Assembly (NCBI GenBank): GCA_040772545.1
Contig: JAXGXY010000001.1
Coordinates: 744,001-808,000 of the forward strand
DNA length: 64,000 nucleotides
Source: UBA1431 sp002329665
Lineage (GTDB): Bacteria > Bacillota > Clostridia > Christensenellales > UBA1431
Reading direction: 5' to 3'
Positions 7,966-17,056 of the stretch are shown piece after piece; position 1 is the stretch's first letter; every line of letters begins with the position of its first letter. The position numbers were made by a program, and so were the translations under genes. Under the pieces are notes generated by a model. The model did no database searches, had not been told where the DNA came from, and saw only the letters and a list, made by a program, of their open reading frames with translations.

Positions 7966-9231
7966 ATGTTCGTCGATGAAGTGCGGATAAGGATAAAAGC
8001 CGGCGACGGCGGGAACGGGTGCGTCTCGTTCCGCCGGGAGAAGTACGTCCCGCGCGGGGGGCCGGACGGCGGCGACGGCGGCAGGGGGGGCGACGTCGCG
8101 TTCAGGGCCGATCCTTCGATGCGCACGCTGCTGGACTTCCGTTACAGGCGCAGCTACAGGGCGGGCGCAGGGGGGAACGGGGCAGCCAGGCAGATGCGGG
8201 GCAAAGACGGCGATACGCTTACCATCGACGTGCCGCCGGGCACGCTGGTCAGGGACGCGGACACGGGGCGCGTCATCGCGGACCTGTACCATGCGGGCGA
8301 AGTGAAGACGGTGCTCACCGGCGGACACGGCGGCAAGGGCAACGCCCGGTTTGCGACCAGCACGCGCCGGGCGCCGCGGTTCGCGCAGATGGGGCAGAAG
8401 CGGCGGGAATACGAAGTGGTGCTCGAGCTCAAAACCATCGCGGACGTCGGGCTCGTCGGCTTCCCGAACGCGGGCAAGAGCACGCTCCTGTCGGTGATCT
8501 CACGGGCGCGTCCCAAAATCGCGGACTATCCCTTCACCACGCTGTCCCCGAACCTGGGCGTCGTCGCGGCGGACGGGGACAGCTTCGTGGCCGCGGACAT
8601 CCCCGGGCTGATCGAGGGTTCGCACGAGGGCGCGGGCCTGGGGCTGCAGTTTCTCAGGCATATCGAGCGTACGCGGATGCTGTTGCACGTGGTGGACGTT
8701 TCGGGCATCGAGGGGCGCGACCCCGTCCGGGACTTCGACATGATAATCGCGGAGCTGACGCGTTACAGCGCGGAGCTCGCCAAACGGCCGCAGATCGTCG
8801 CCGCGAACAAGACGGACCTGCCGGAGGCGAAGGCGAACATCGGGCGCCTCAGGGACCACGCCGCGCTGCGGAAGATCGAGGTGTATCCCGTTTCGGCCGC
8901 GACGGGCAAAGGAGTGAAGGAACTGCTCCGGGCCGTTTCCCGCATGCTCTCGTCCCTGCCGGTCCCCGGGCCCTACCAGCGCGAGATCGAGGTGGACGCG
9001 CCCGGCCAGGACGAAACGTTCGAGGTCGCGCGCGAGGACGGGCGGTTCGTGGTGACCGGCGCGCTGGTCGACCGCGTGCTCTACGAGACCAACGCCTTCG
9101 ACGACGAGTCGATGCGCCATTTCCAGCAGCGCCTCAACGACTACGGCATCATCGCCAAGCTGCGGAACATGGGCGCGAAGGACGGCGACACGGTCGATCT
9201 TGGCGGCTGGGAATTCGATTTCGTCGAATGA
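7966..9231 (+). CDS. obgE: GTPase ObgE/CgtA
   Basis: Obg is an essential GTPase of 50S ribosome assembly and stress signalling. The 421-residue product has all three domains: the glycine-rich Obg fold (residues 1-158, with GGDGGRGGDV), a G domain with P-loop GFPNAGKST near residue 165, switch DIPGLIEG and NKTD, and the C-terminal OCT domain (about 340-421). ATG 7966 gives the family's invariant start MFVDEVRI; a TTG 21 bases earlier is in frame but less likely. Unlike many Firmicutes, rplU and rpmA are not next to it; nth is. Confidence 0.96.
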   Translation: MFVDEVRIRIKAGDGGNGCVSFRREKYVPRGGPDGGDGGRGGDVAFRADPSMRTLLDFRYRRSYRAGAGGNGAARQMRGKDGDTLTIDVPPGTLVRDADTGRVIADLYHAGEVKTVLTGGHGGKGNARFATSTRRAPRFAQMGQKRREYEVVLELKTIADVGLVGFPNAGKSTLLSVISRARPKIADYPFTTLSPNLGVVAADGDSFVAADIPGLIEGSHEGAGLGLQFLRHIERTRMLLHVVDVSGIEGRDPVRDFDMIIAELTRYSAELAKRPQIVAANKTDLPEAKANIGRLRDHAALRKIEVYPVSAATGKGVKELLRAVSRMLSSLPVPGPYQREIEVDAPGQDETFEVAREDGRFVVTGALVDRVLYETNAFDDESMRHFQQRLNDYGIIAKLRNMGAKDGDTVDLGGWEFDFVE

Positions 9232-9330
9232 AACGAAACGCCGCATCGGAGCCGTTAATAGGCGCCGACGCGGCGGATCGGATTTTCGATTCGTGGGTGA
9301 AACCGGGGTCTGCTCCGGCATAGAATGGGA

Positions 9331-10221
9331 TTAGGCCCGTTTCTGACGGCCGCCGCGAAGCAGGCTCAGCAGCGCGAGCCCGAAACAGGCCGAGGCGAAC
9401 ACGGCGTAGTAGAGCAACTGCCCGATGAGCAGGCCGCCAAGGAGGATGATCAGCCCGCACAGCGCATAGCGCTTGGCTTTGGCGGGGAGCAGCAGTTCCT
9501 TTTTGAAGCGTGAAAAGTTTGCGCGCCGGGTTTCGTAATGCGCCTTGAGCTCGCCGATAAGCTCGTCTTCCAGCGTGTCGTCGGCGGGGAGCAGGCCGTA
9601 GCGCCTCGCGAGCGAGAGCAAGCGCTCAGGCCCGCACAGCGCGATGTCCCTGTCGAGGCGCGAGAGGAACGCTTTGCAGTCGTCGCTCAGGGGCGCGGTG
9701 CTGAGAAGCACGCCCGACGCCGTCCCCGTATCCCCCAGCGCGTGGTAGAATTCCAGCGCGTCCTGGGGCGTCAACTGGCTCTTCGGGTGCCGCCTGCAGA
9801 TGCCAAAGAGGATGCGTTCGCCGAAGCGCTCGACGATAAGGCCCTGCGCGACCTCTTTGACGGTCCTGTATCCGCCGGTGCGCCAGGCAAGCTGGGAGCA
9901 CCAGGCATACAGCTCTTCGCGCGGCATCACGATGAGTTTCTGGAGCAGCAGGTTGTCCGTGAATTCCCTGCTTGTCTTTTCGGTATACCGGTCGAGGCGT
10001 GTGTTCTGTATCATGTAGGCGGCGATGCTGACCATGGCGGTGCCGATGAGCGCGAGCACGACGGCGCCCCACAGCTGCGGCAGCAGCATCCTGAAGACCA
10101 GGTAGAGTACCAGCAGCGACAGCACGCGAAGGCCTATGAAATCGAAGATGCGGGCGGCCCTGGAACGCTCCTGGCGCTGGATGTCCCTGCACAGGTTCCT
10201 GATCTGTGCGGCTTTGGTCAT
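9331..10221 (-). CDS. Membrane protein with possible restriction-endonuclease-like domain
   Basis: The 296-residue product has paired membrane helices near the N-terminus (about residues 30-75) and again at the C-terminus (about 250-290), with a soluble middle. The middle part ends with ASGVLLSTAPLSDDCKAFL and DIALCGPERLLSLAR, which resembles the end of Mrr-type endonuclease folds (an 'ATTS.FS..A' strand and a 'I.L..GE.L' strand). The expected catalytic Q/E-x-K is replaced by GICRR, so nuclease activity is doubtful. ATG 10221 has GGAGG 8 bases upstream. This fold call is inference. Confidence 0.6.
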   Translation of the reverse strand: MTKAAQIRNLCRDIQRQERSRAARIFDFIGLRVLSLLVLYLVFRMLLPQLWGAVVLALIGTAMVSIAAYMIQNTRLDRYTEKTSREFTDNLLLQKLIVMPREELYAWCSQLAWRTGGYRTVKEVAQGLIVERFGERILFGICRRHPKSQLTPQDALEFYHALGDTGTASGVLLSTAPLSDDCKAFLSRLDRDIALCGPERLLSLARRYGLLPADDTLEDELIGELKAHYETRRANFSRFKKELLLPAKAKRYALCGLIILLGGLLIGQLLYYAVFASACFGLALLSLLRGGRQKRA

Positions 10222-10347
10222 TTGGCACACCTCCTCAATGTGGATTGTACCCGCATACGGGGGCTTTATACGTGTTACAGCTCTTCACGGAAGGATAATG
10301 AGGGTATATATAAAATGAAAGACGAACGTTTCGGTAAGGGGCAGTAA

Positions 10348-11049
10348 ATGCAGGTGGACATAAAAAAAACGCATATGCCCTGCGACTGGGTGTGCGAAGA
10401 GGGGTTGCAGGCCAGGAAGCGCCTGGGGATACTCGGCGGGACGTTCGATCCGGTGCATCTGGGGCACGTAGATATCGCCCTGCACGCCAGAAACTATTTC
10501 GCCCTGCACAGGGTGGCGCTCATGCCGGCCGGCATCCCCGCCCACAAACCGAACGCCCTGCTCGCGCCCGCAGGCCAGCGGCTGGACATGGTGCGCCTCG
10601 CGGTGGAGGGTACGCCCCTTGAGGCATGGGACATCGAGGTCAACCGCCCGGGCGCGACATACACCGTCGACACGCTGGAACTCCTGCAGGCGGCCCTGGG
10701 GGCCGAATACGACTTCTATTACATCATTGGCGCGGACACGCTCATGGAACTCCCCACATGGAAGGACCCTGTGCGCGTGTTCGGGCTGTGCACTTTTTTG
10801 GTGTTTTACAGGCCGGGGGAGCCGGTGGAAGCCGTGATGCGGCAGGTATGCATGCTCACCGAATACTACGGGGCGAAGCTCTGCCTCGCGCCGCACACGG
10901 GGCCGGACATTTCATCGACCATGATCAAAAAAATGGCGGCAAAGGGGGAGGACCTCGCCCGCTGGGTGCCCGCGGCGGTCGCCGGGTATATCGACGCGCA
11001 CGGGCTCTACCGGGGCAGGAAAAGATGGACCAAAGGGAATTACTGCTAG
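10348..11049 (+). CDS. nadD: Nicotinate-nucleotide adenylyltransferase
   Basis: NadD joins ATP and nicotinate mononucleotide to make deamido-NAD. The 233-residue product shows the nucleotidyltransferase signature GILGGTFDPVHLGHVDIA near residue 27 and the C-terminal ISSTMIK motif near residue 190. About 25 residues precede the usual family start (KRLGILGG). It overlaps yqeK by 25 bases, and rsfS follows; this nadD-yqeK-rsfS order is conserved in Firmicutes. Confidence 0.95.
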   Translation: MQVDIKKTHMPCDWVCEEGLQARKRLGILGGTFDPVHLGHVDIALHARNYFALHRVALMPAGIPAHKPNALLAPAGQRLDMVRLAVEGTPLEAWDIEVNRPGATYTVDTLELLQAALGAEYDFYYIIGADTLMELPTWKDPVRVFGLCTFLVFYRPGEPVEAVMRQVCMLTEYYGAKLCLAPHTGPDISSTMIKKMAAKGEDLARWVPAAVAGYIDAHGLYRGRKRWTKGNYC

Positions 11050-11600
11050 AAAGGCTGAAAAGCCGCCTGAGCAAGGCGCGCCTCGCCCACAGCCTGGGCG
11101 TCGAGGCGTGCGCCGTCGAAATGGCGGACCGCTTCGGGACGGACCGGGAGAAGGCTTCTACGGCCGGCCTGATCCACGACTGCGCGAAGGAACTCACGCA
11201 CCGGCAGGCCGAGGAACTCGGCAATCGGCTGGGCATCTTCGGGGACGAATGGATGAAAGCCGAGCCGAAGCTCTGGCACGCGCCGCTGGGGGCGTATATC
11301 GCCGGAAGGGATTACGGCGTCACCGATCCGGAGGTGCTCGGCGCCATCGCGTGTCACACGACCGGAAAGCCGGGGATGACCGCGCTGGAGAAGATCATCT
11401 ACCTGGCCGACTTCGTAGAACCCCGAAGGGACTTTTATGGGGTGGAGGAACTGCGCGCATGCGCCCGGCGCGACCTTGACGAGGCGCTGATTATGGCGCT
11501 GGAAGCGACGATCCGTTATCTTCTGAACCACGGCAGGACGATACATCCGCATACGATTCTGGCTAGAAATGAAACAATCGCCAAAAAAATGGTAAAATAA
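11025..11600 (+). CDS. yqeK: HD-domain symmetrical Ap4A hydrolase (YqeK)
   Basis: YqeK splits diadenosine tetraphosphate into two ADP. The 191-residue protein has an HD fold with H in RLAHSLGVEACA, the doublet HD in AGLIHDCAKE, HAPLGAYIA, and the downstream YLADFVEPRRDF. ATG 11025 lies inside the end of nadD with a purine-rich AGGAAAAG just before it, so translation is probably coupled. Length fits the family. Confidence 0.92.
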   Translation: MDQRELLLERLKSRLSKARLAHSLGVEACAVEMADRFGTDREKASTAGLIHDCAKELTHRQAEELGNRLGIFGDEWMKAEPKLWHAPLGAYIAGRDYGVTDPEVLGAIACHTTGKPGMTALEKIIYLADFVEPRRDFYGVEELRACARRDLDEALIMALEATIRYLLNHGRTIHPHTILARNETIAKKMVK

Positions 11601-11620
11601 TCTTAAAAGGAGGGGATTTT

Positions 11621-11992
11621 TTGACGAGCGAACAGCAGGCCGGGCTGGTGTGTGACGTGATGCTGCACAAAAAAGGAGAGGATATCGTCAGGCTGGATAT
11701 CCGTGGGCTGAGTATCCTTGCGGATTATTTCCTGATCTGCAGCGGGAATTCCACCCTGCAGGTACAGGCGATCAGCGACGCGGTCGACGAAGCGCTGGAA
11801 AAAGCGGGCGTGAAGGTGCGCAGGCGGGAAGGATACGACCAGGGCCGGTGGATCGTGCTGGACACCGGTGACGTGATGGTTCATCTGTTCAACCGGGAAG
11901 AACGCGATTTCTACAAGCTCGAGCGCCTCTGGATCAACGGGGACAACATAGAGTACATCAACCCCCCCGCGAAGGCGCCGGCCTCAACATAA
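11621..11992 (+). CDS. rsfS: Ribosome silencing factor RsfS
   Basis: RsfS binds ribosomal protein uL14 and blocks joining of the subunits when nutrients are short. The 123-residue product has the family signature DYFLICSGNST near residue 38, then EGYDQGRWIVLDTGDVMVHLF and the end YKLERLW. The start is TTG 11621, 6 bases after AGGAGGGG. It closes the nadD operon. Confidence 0.95.
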   Translation: MTSEQQAGLVCDVMLHKKGEDIVRLDIRGLSILADYFLICSGNSTLQVQAISDAVDEALEKAGVKVRRREGYDQGRWIVLDTGDVMVHLFNREERDFYKLERLWINGDNIEYINPPAKAPAST

Positions 11993-12039
11993 TACGGCTG
12001 CATCCGCCGGAAACGGACCGGGAATAGCTCAAAAAATCC

Positions 12040-12063
12040 GGGCAGGCGCGCATACGCCTGCCC
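12040..12063 (-). terminator. Second (distal) terminator for the minus-strand carboxypeptidase gene
   Basis: The stem GGGCAGGCG/CGCCTGCCC has a 6-base loop; on the minus strand it is followed by GGATTTTTTG. On the plus strand it may also stop rsfS transcripts, but no T-tract follows there. Confidence 0.6.
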
Positions 12064-12088
12064 TCACTTACGCCGTTTATCCCGATAG

Positions 12089-12120
12089 AAAAACCGAGGC
12101 AGACCGTTGGTTTGCCTCGG
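12089..12120 (-). terminator. Terminator of the D,D-carboxypeptidase gene
   Basis: CCGAGGCA (12094-12101) pairs with TGCCTCGG (12113-12120); on the minus strand TTTTTC follows directly. Confidence 0.8.
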
Positions 12121-12144
12121 TAACGTTTCGGACGCTTTGCATTT

Positions 12145-13593
12145 TCAGAAATTGTAGTAGGTCGTGCGCCGGCGGCTCACGCGCTTGCGCCTGCGGCGGA
12201 CGGAGCGCCTTTTAAGCATGATCCGAAGCAGGATGATCAACAGCAGGGCGGCCGGGATGACGACCCAGAGGATGTTGAAGCCGCCTCCCTCGGGTTCTAC
12301 GAGGTAACCCGGCTGAGAGGCCTGCGCACCAGCGGTCACGCCGCCCGTCGCCGCGACGGAGCGGGACGCGCTGACCTGGCCGGTGAACAGTTCCTGGCCG
12401 TCGAGCGAGTAGGTCGCGGTGCCCACCACCTGGCCCTTCGCGACCGGCGCCGTGAACTCGTTGGGCGAGAGGTTCAGTTCGATGGAGTTGGGATTGGCCT
12501 TGACGGCCGCGATCGTCTCGGCGCTCAGGGCGCTGACCTGCGCGTCGTCGAGCGTCACTTCAAGCTCGAGCATCCCGTTGTGCGGGTCGTCCGCGTCGGC
12601 GTCCTTCACCTGCACCTTGAGCGGCTGCGATTCGATGATGCTGTAGATTTCGGGGTCGCCGCTAAGGATGGCGCCGGTGTCGATACCGAGGTCCTGGAGC
12701 GAGAAACCGTATTCGAACAGGGTTTTTGCGATCTCCCAGCGCGCGGCGCCCTCCTTGGTCGGATCGTTAAAGATGGCGGCGATAAGGGTCGCGCCGTCCT
12801 TCTCGGCCGATGCGACCAGGCAGTTGCCCGCCTTCGGCGTGGAACCGGTCTTGAGGCCGGTCGCGTATTCGTAAAGGAATTTTTCGTCGTTTTCCGTCTT
12901 GCTTTCAATCAGGCGGTTCGTGTTGATGAATTCGCGCTCCCCGGAAAGGTTGGTGGCCGGCATCGTATATTCCTTCGTTCCGGCGACCTGTATGATCGTT
13001 TCGTTTTTAATGACGGTGCGCGCAAGGCTGGCCATGTCCCGCGCCGTCGAATAATGCGTCTCTTTCTGCAGGCCGTGCGCGTTCTCGAAGTGCGTATTCT
13101 CGAGGCCGAGCGCCGCGGCTTTTTCGTTCATCTTCTCAACGAACGCGCTCTCCGACCCCGCGACGTGGACGGCGGCCGCAGCGGCCGCGTCGTTGCCGGA
13201 GGCCAGCAGGCAGGCGTAGACCATATCTTTTACCGTGACTTTTTCGTTCTGGTCCAACCCCACAAGGCTGCTGCTGGAATGGAACTGGTCCACTTCGCGC
13301 CCGCATTTTATCTCATCGTCCAGCGCGCTGTTTTCAAGCAGCAAAAGCACCGTCATGAGCTTTGTCGTGCTCGCCGGAAAAATCTGCTCGTCGGGTTTTT
13401 TTGAAAAAAGGATTTTGCCGTTGGAGGCGTCCATCAGCACAGCGCTCGTGCAGTTGAGGGAATCCGCGTCGGGCGCTCCGGACGCGGCCGGTGTTGCCGG
13501 TGTCGGGGTGGGGGCGGCGCTCGCCGCCTGAAGCGGGACCATGAGGAATATTAGGCAAAGAAATACGGCAAAGTATGTGCATAGTTTTTTCAA
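12145..13593 (-). CDS. D-alanyl-D-alanine carboxypeptidase (PBP5/DacF type)
   Basis: The 482-residue protein trims the terminal D-Ala from peptidoglycan stem peptides. It has a cleavable signal peptide (about residues 1-27), a Pro/Thr linker, and the three serine-penicilloyl motifs in order: STTK in FPASTTKLMT, SGN in LLASGNDAA, and KTG in GLKTGSTPKAG. A beta-rich PBP5 C-terminal domain follows, then a membrane helix (WVVIPAALLLIILLRIML) and a very basic tail, so it is anchored at its C-terminus. Sporulation-linked DacF is one option; a vegetative DacA is the other. It is monocistronic with two terminators. Confidence 0.93.
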   Translation of the reverse strand: MKKLCTYFAVFLCLIFLMVPLQAASAAPTPTPATPAASGAPDADSLNCTSAVLMDASNGKILFSKKPDEQIFPASTTKLMTVLLLLENSALDDEIKCGREVDQFHSSSSLVGLDQNEKVTVKDMVYACLLASGNDAAAAAAVHVAGSESAFVEKMNEKAAALGLENTHFENAHGLQKETHYSTARDMASLARTVIKNETIIQVAGTKEYTMPATNLSGEREFINTNRLIESKTENDEKFLYEYATGLKTGSTPKAGNCLVASAEKDGATLIAAIFNDPTKEGAARWEIAKTLFEYGFSLQDLGIDTGAILSGDPEIYSIIESQPLKVQVKDADADDPHNGMLELEVTLDDAQVSALSAETIAAVKANPNSIELNLSPNEFTAPVAKGQVVGTATYSLDGQELFTGQVSASRSVAATGGVTAGAQASQPGYLVEPEGGGFNILWVVIPAALLLIILLRIMLKRRSVRRRRKRVSRRRTTYYNF

Positions 13594-13660
13594 ACTGAAT
13601 CATCCCTTCGGGCCAAAACTGCGTACGGCTATAAACCGCTCTGGCCGCCTAAACGCATAT

Positions 13661-13689
13661 AGTATAACAATTCCGTAACAAATTGTACA
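13661..13689 (-). promoter_or_regulatory. Promoter of the D,D-carboxypeptidase gene
   Basis: On the minus strand TGTACA (13689-13684), a 17-base spacer and TG-T-TATACT, an extended -10 (13666-13661), precede the gene by about 70 bases. Confidence 0.5.
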
Positions 13690-13848
13690 GGGTGGAACGC
13701 GGGAAAAATTGCTGAGGTTCACACAGAATCGGGCCTTTTCTGTCGGCAGCATCGGTTTTGCAGCGTATTTCGCAGATTATAAATATTGAGGAATTGTCAC
13801 AGTTTGAGTACATGCCCGTAATTCCTTGAACATATCATGCTTTCGGTA

Positions 13849-13857
13849 TGGTATAAT
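13849..13857 (+). promoter_or_regulatory. Extended -10 promoter of the two-component operon
   Basis: TG-G-TATAAT ends at 13857, 33 bases before the ATG. A TTGAAC at 13826-13831 is 20 bases upstream, too far for a standard -35, so this is best read as an extended -10 promoter. Confidence 0.6.
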
Positions 13858-13890
13858 ATTGCTACCGTGGAAATAGGAGGAGAATTGCCG

Positions 13891-14580
13891 ATGCCGAAGA
13901 CCATATTAGTGGTGGATGACGAGCCGTCCATCATAAAAGGCCTGCGCTACAGCCTGGAACAGGACGGGTATAACGTGGACGAGGCGCTCGACGGGGAAGA
14001 GGCGCTCAATAAGATACTGTCGAATTCGTATGATCTGGTGCTGCTAGACGTCATGCTTCCGGCCCTCAGCGGCATCGAGGTCTGCCAGCGCGTGCGCGAG
14101 AAATCGGATGTGCCCATCATCATGCTCACGGCCAAGGGGGACGACATCGACAAGATTCTCGGGCTCGAATACGGCGCGGACGATTATATGACCAAGCCCT
14201 TCAACATCCTCGAAGTGAAGGCGCGTATAAAGACCATCCTCCGGCGTACCTCGGGCAAGGCGTCCGGCCCCGGGAAGGAGATCATCACGGCCGGCGGCAT
14301 CACCATCAACGTCGCCAACCGTTCGGCCACCGTCGACGGCAGGGACGTGAACCTCACGGCAAAGGAATTCAACCTCATCAAACTCTTCATGACCAACCGC
14401 GGCAAGGTTTTCACGCGGGAGATGCTGCTTGAAAACATCAGGAAATACAACCAAATGGGTGACCTGCGCACCGTCGACGTCCACATCCGCAGGCTCCGCG
14501 AAAAAATAGAAAAAGACCCCGCAAAACCGGAGTACATCCTGACCAAATGGGGAGTGGGCTATTATTTTTCGGATAAATAA
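13891..14580 (+). CDS. OmpR/PhoB-family response regulator
   Basis: The 229-residue product has a receiver domain with the acidic pair DD (residues 9-10), phospho-acceptor Asp53 in LLLDVMLP, Thr in MLTAKG and Lys in TKPFN. A winged-helix DNA-binding domain follows (about residues 130-229, with LTAKEFNLIKLF and RTVDVHIRRLREKIE). ATG 13891 follows AGGAGGAG; an in-frame upstream ATG at 13837 lies before the -10 box. The histidine kinase gene overlaps its end, so the two form a pair. Target genes are unknown; the GerMN genes downstream are natural candidates. Confidence 0.95.
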   Translation: MPKTILVVDDEPSIIKGLRYSLEQDGYNVDEALDGEEALNKILSNSYDLVLLDVMLPALSGIEVCQRVREKSDVPIIMLTAKGDDIDKILGLEYGADDYMTKPFNILEVKARIKTILRRTSGKASGPGKEIITAGGITINVANRSATVDGRDVNLTAKEFNLIKLFMTNRGKVFTREMLLENIRKYNQMGDLRTVDVHIRRLREKIEKDPAKPEYILTKWGVGYYFSDK

Positions 14581-16042
14581 GGAGCTGTTCTCTTCCATAC
14601 GCCTGCGGATCGCGCTCGCGTACCTCGTCCTGCTTTCCGTGGCGCTCGTTTTTGTGGGGTTTTTGGTGAATTCCATCGTCCAGGGTTTCCTCGTCGACCA
14701 ACGCGTGGGCGAACAGGAGAAGATCGCGGACGATATCGCCGTCGCGATCGCGCCCAACTTCGCCGATGCGAACGCGGCGGCTGTCTACGATATAACGGTG
14801 GAATACGGCCAGGATCTCGGGGGCCGTGTTTTGGTTTTGGACACCGGCGGCGTGGTGCAGGTGGACAGCTTCTCCAAGCTCAACGGCGTGCGGCTGACGC
14901 AGGACGAGATAGAACAGGTCCGCATCGGCAACAAGGGCGCGGCGCACGGCCTGCATAAGCTCGACATCCCGCAGGACGGCTCGCTGGCGTCGGGAGGGGA
15001 GACCCGGTCCGTCTTCGTGATGTATTACGCGTCCTCGATCGTGTTCGACGGGAGCATGCTCGGCGTCGTGGTCCTGTCCGTCCCCATCCAGGACATCATC
15101 GACCAGGTGGGCCGGGCGAACGCCCAGATGCAGCTCGTGTTCATCATCACCTGCGTCATCGTGGTCGTGGTCAGTTTCTGGGTGGCGCACGTCATCGCCA
15201 AGCCCATCGGGGAACTGACCAAGGTGATCGGGAAGATGAGCGAGGGAGAGGTGCACCAGCGCGTGCGGGTCACCGGGAGTTCAGAACTCTCCCGGCTCGG
15301 GGCGGCGTTCAACGAGATGAGCGAACAGCTCGAACGCATCGAAAAAAACCGGAACGAATTCGTTTCCGACGTTTCGCACGAACTCAAGACGCCCCTGAGT
15401 TCCATGAAGATACTCATCGAGTCGATCATCTACGATGAAAACGTCGACCATGCGCGGCAACGGGAGTTTTTGCAGGACGTTAACCGGGAGATCGACCGCC
15501 TGAGCAGCATCATCGACGACCTGCTGCTTTTGGTGAGCCTCGACCATTCCCAGTCGCCGATGCATACGGGCGTCATCCGGCTCGACCAGCTGGGGGAGAG
15601 CGTGGTCAAACGCATGCAGATGCTGGCCGAGAGAAGGGGCGTGGCGCTTTCCTACGAGGCCGGGGACGAGGTGACCGTGCGCGCCGACGAACTGAAGATC
15701 CAGCAGGCGTTCACCAACCTCATAGACAACGCGATCAAGTACACGCCGGAAGGCGGCAACGTTGACGTTACGGTGGTCCGCAGGGAGGACAGGGCCGTCG
15801 TGTGCGTGACGGACACGGGCTTTGGCATACCCGAGGAGGATATCAAGCACATCGTAGAAAGGTTCTACCGCGTGGAAAAGGCGCGCACGCGCAGCGCGGG
15901 GGGAACGGGCCTGGGCCTGAGCATCGTGCAGAGGATCATCAAAATGCACAACGGCACGCTGGAGATCCGCAGCAAAGAGGGGGAAGGCACGAGCGTGGTG
16001 TTCGAACTCCCGCTCTTCACGCCGCCGCAAAAGGAGGAATGA
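14564..16042 (+). CDS. Membrane sensor histidine kinase
   Basis: The product is about 490 residues: membrane helix 1 (RIALAYLVLLSVALVFVGFL), an outside sensor of about 130 residues, helix 2 (LVFIITCVIVVVVSFWVA), a HAMP linker, a HisKA domain with His in SDVSHELKTPLSS, and an ATPase with N box NLIDNAIKYTPEGG, DTGFGIPEED and GGTGLGLSI. The first standard start (GTG 14639) would cut off half of helix 1. The frame stays open into the regulator gene and offers ATT at 14564, 9 bases after GGGGAG; I use that position, but it is uncertain. Its stimulus is unknown. Confidence 0.85.
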   Translation: MFRINKELFSSIRLRIALAYLVLLSVALVFVGFLVNSIVQGFLVDQRVGEQEKIADDIAVAIAPNFADANAAAVYDITVEYGQDLGGRVLVLDTGGVVQVDSFSKLNGVRLTQDEIEQVRIGNKGAAHGLHKLDIPQDGSLASGGETRSVFVMYYASSIVFDGSMLGVVVLSVPIQDIIDQVGRANAQMQLVFIITCVIVVVVSFWVAHVIAKPIGELTKVIGKMSEGEVHQRVRVTGSSELSRLGAAFNEMSEQLERIEKNRNEFVSDVSHELKTPLSSMKILIESIIYDENVDHARQREFLQDVNREIDRLSSIIDDLLLLVSLDHSQSPMHTGVIRLDQLGESVVKRMQMLAERRGVALSYEAGDEVTVRADELKIQQAFTNLIDNAIKYTPEGGNVDVTVVRREDRAVVCVTDTGFGIPEEDIKHIVERFYRVEKARTRSAGGTGLGLSIVQRIIKMHNGTLEIRSKEGEGTSVVFELPLFTPPQKEE

Positions 16043-16045
16043 CGT

Positions 16046-17056
16046 TTGACACGAAAGGAACCGGCACCGAAAATCGTGATATACTATCTTCAGATAATCG
16101 GTATCTGCCTGCCCGTCATCCTGCTCGTCTTTCTCAGCCTGTCGTCGCCCAGGGCGGAGCGGAAGGTGCCCGGATACGACATCAACCCGGTTGTGGACGC
16201 GAAGATAGACCCGGGTACGGTCACGCTGTATTTCAGGTACGCCTACAGCCCGTTCGGGGAACCCCTCCTGTGCGGCGAGGAACAGCAGATCGAGGTCGCC
16301 GCCAACGAGACGCACGAGACCGCGATCGTGAAGGCGCTGGTCGTGGGGCCCAGGGGGGCGGACGCGAGGTCCGTCATCAACCCTGAGACCAGGGTCTATA
16401 GCGTGACCAGGAACAAGGATTGCTATTTCGTGCTGCTCAGCAGGGAATTCATGGAGCCGTACGGGCTCACCAAGGACCGGCAGAGCGACCCGGAGACAGT
16501 CGAGGAGGCGAGGGCCAACCAGCGGCTCGCCGTGTATTCCGTCGTGAACTCCCTCACGGAACTCGGAATCTGCTCGAGGGTGCAGATACTCATCGACGCC
16601 GACGGCAGAGGAAACGGGCAGCGCGTCCCCCGCAGGGAACTCGGGTTTACCGGCGGCAACGCGGACCAGCCCATAGAGCCCCTGGGCAGGGACGGGAGCC
16701 TGATACGCACCCCGGCAAGGAGCCTCGAGGAACTGATAAAGCTCATCATGAACGGTGACTTGTCCTCGGCGTACAAGGGCGTTGCCGAAAACTCGGACGA
16801 GAACGGCGAGACCCCGAGCCAGGACGAACTGGCGGCCCTGATAAGCGGGAAGAAATCCACTATCAGCACGTACGGGATACTCAACGAAACGGTGGCGCCC
16901 AACGGCCGCACCGCGGTCGTCACCATCAACGTCAGCGTCAAGTACGGCGCGGGAACGGGCATGGAACTGCGGCGGACGCTCCTGCCCGTGAAAATGATCC
17001 GGGAAAACGAGGTGTGGAAGGTTGCGTACATGTCGCTGCAAAACATATTCGAATAG
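16046..17056 (+). CDS. GerMN-domain membrane-anchored protein
   Basis: The 336-residue product has one N-terminal membrane helix (IVIYYLQIIGICLPVILLVFL) and an outside part. Residues about 55-190 form a GerMN domain (TVTLYFRYAYSPFGEPLL ... AVYSVVNSLTELGICSRVQIL), first described in the spore germination protein GerM and thought to bind peptidoglycan. The last 110 residues (SLEELIKLIMNG ... NEVWKVAYMSL) look like a separate alpha/beta module with no name. TTG 16046 follows AGGAGG by 8 bases, and the histidine kinase stops 3 bases earlier, so the operon continues. Confidence 0.82.
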   Translation: MTRKEPAPKIVIYYLQIIGICLPVILLVFLSLSSPRAERKVPGYDINPVVDAKIDPGTVTLYFRYAYSPFGEPLLCGEEQQIEVAANETHETAIVKALVVGPRGADARSVINPETRVYSVTRNKDCYFVLLSREFMEPYGLTKDRQSDPETVEEARANQRLAVYSVVNSLTELGICSRVQILIDADGRGNGQRVPRRELGFTGGNADQPIEPLGRDGSLIRTPARSLEELIKLIMNGDLSSAYKGVAENSDENGETPSQDELAALISGKKSTISTYGILNETVAPNGRTAVVTINVSVKYGAGTGMELRRTLLPVKMIRENEVWKVAYMSLQNIFE

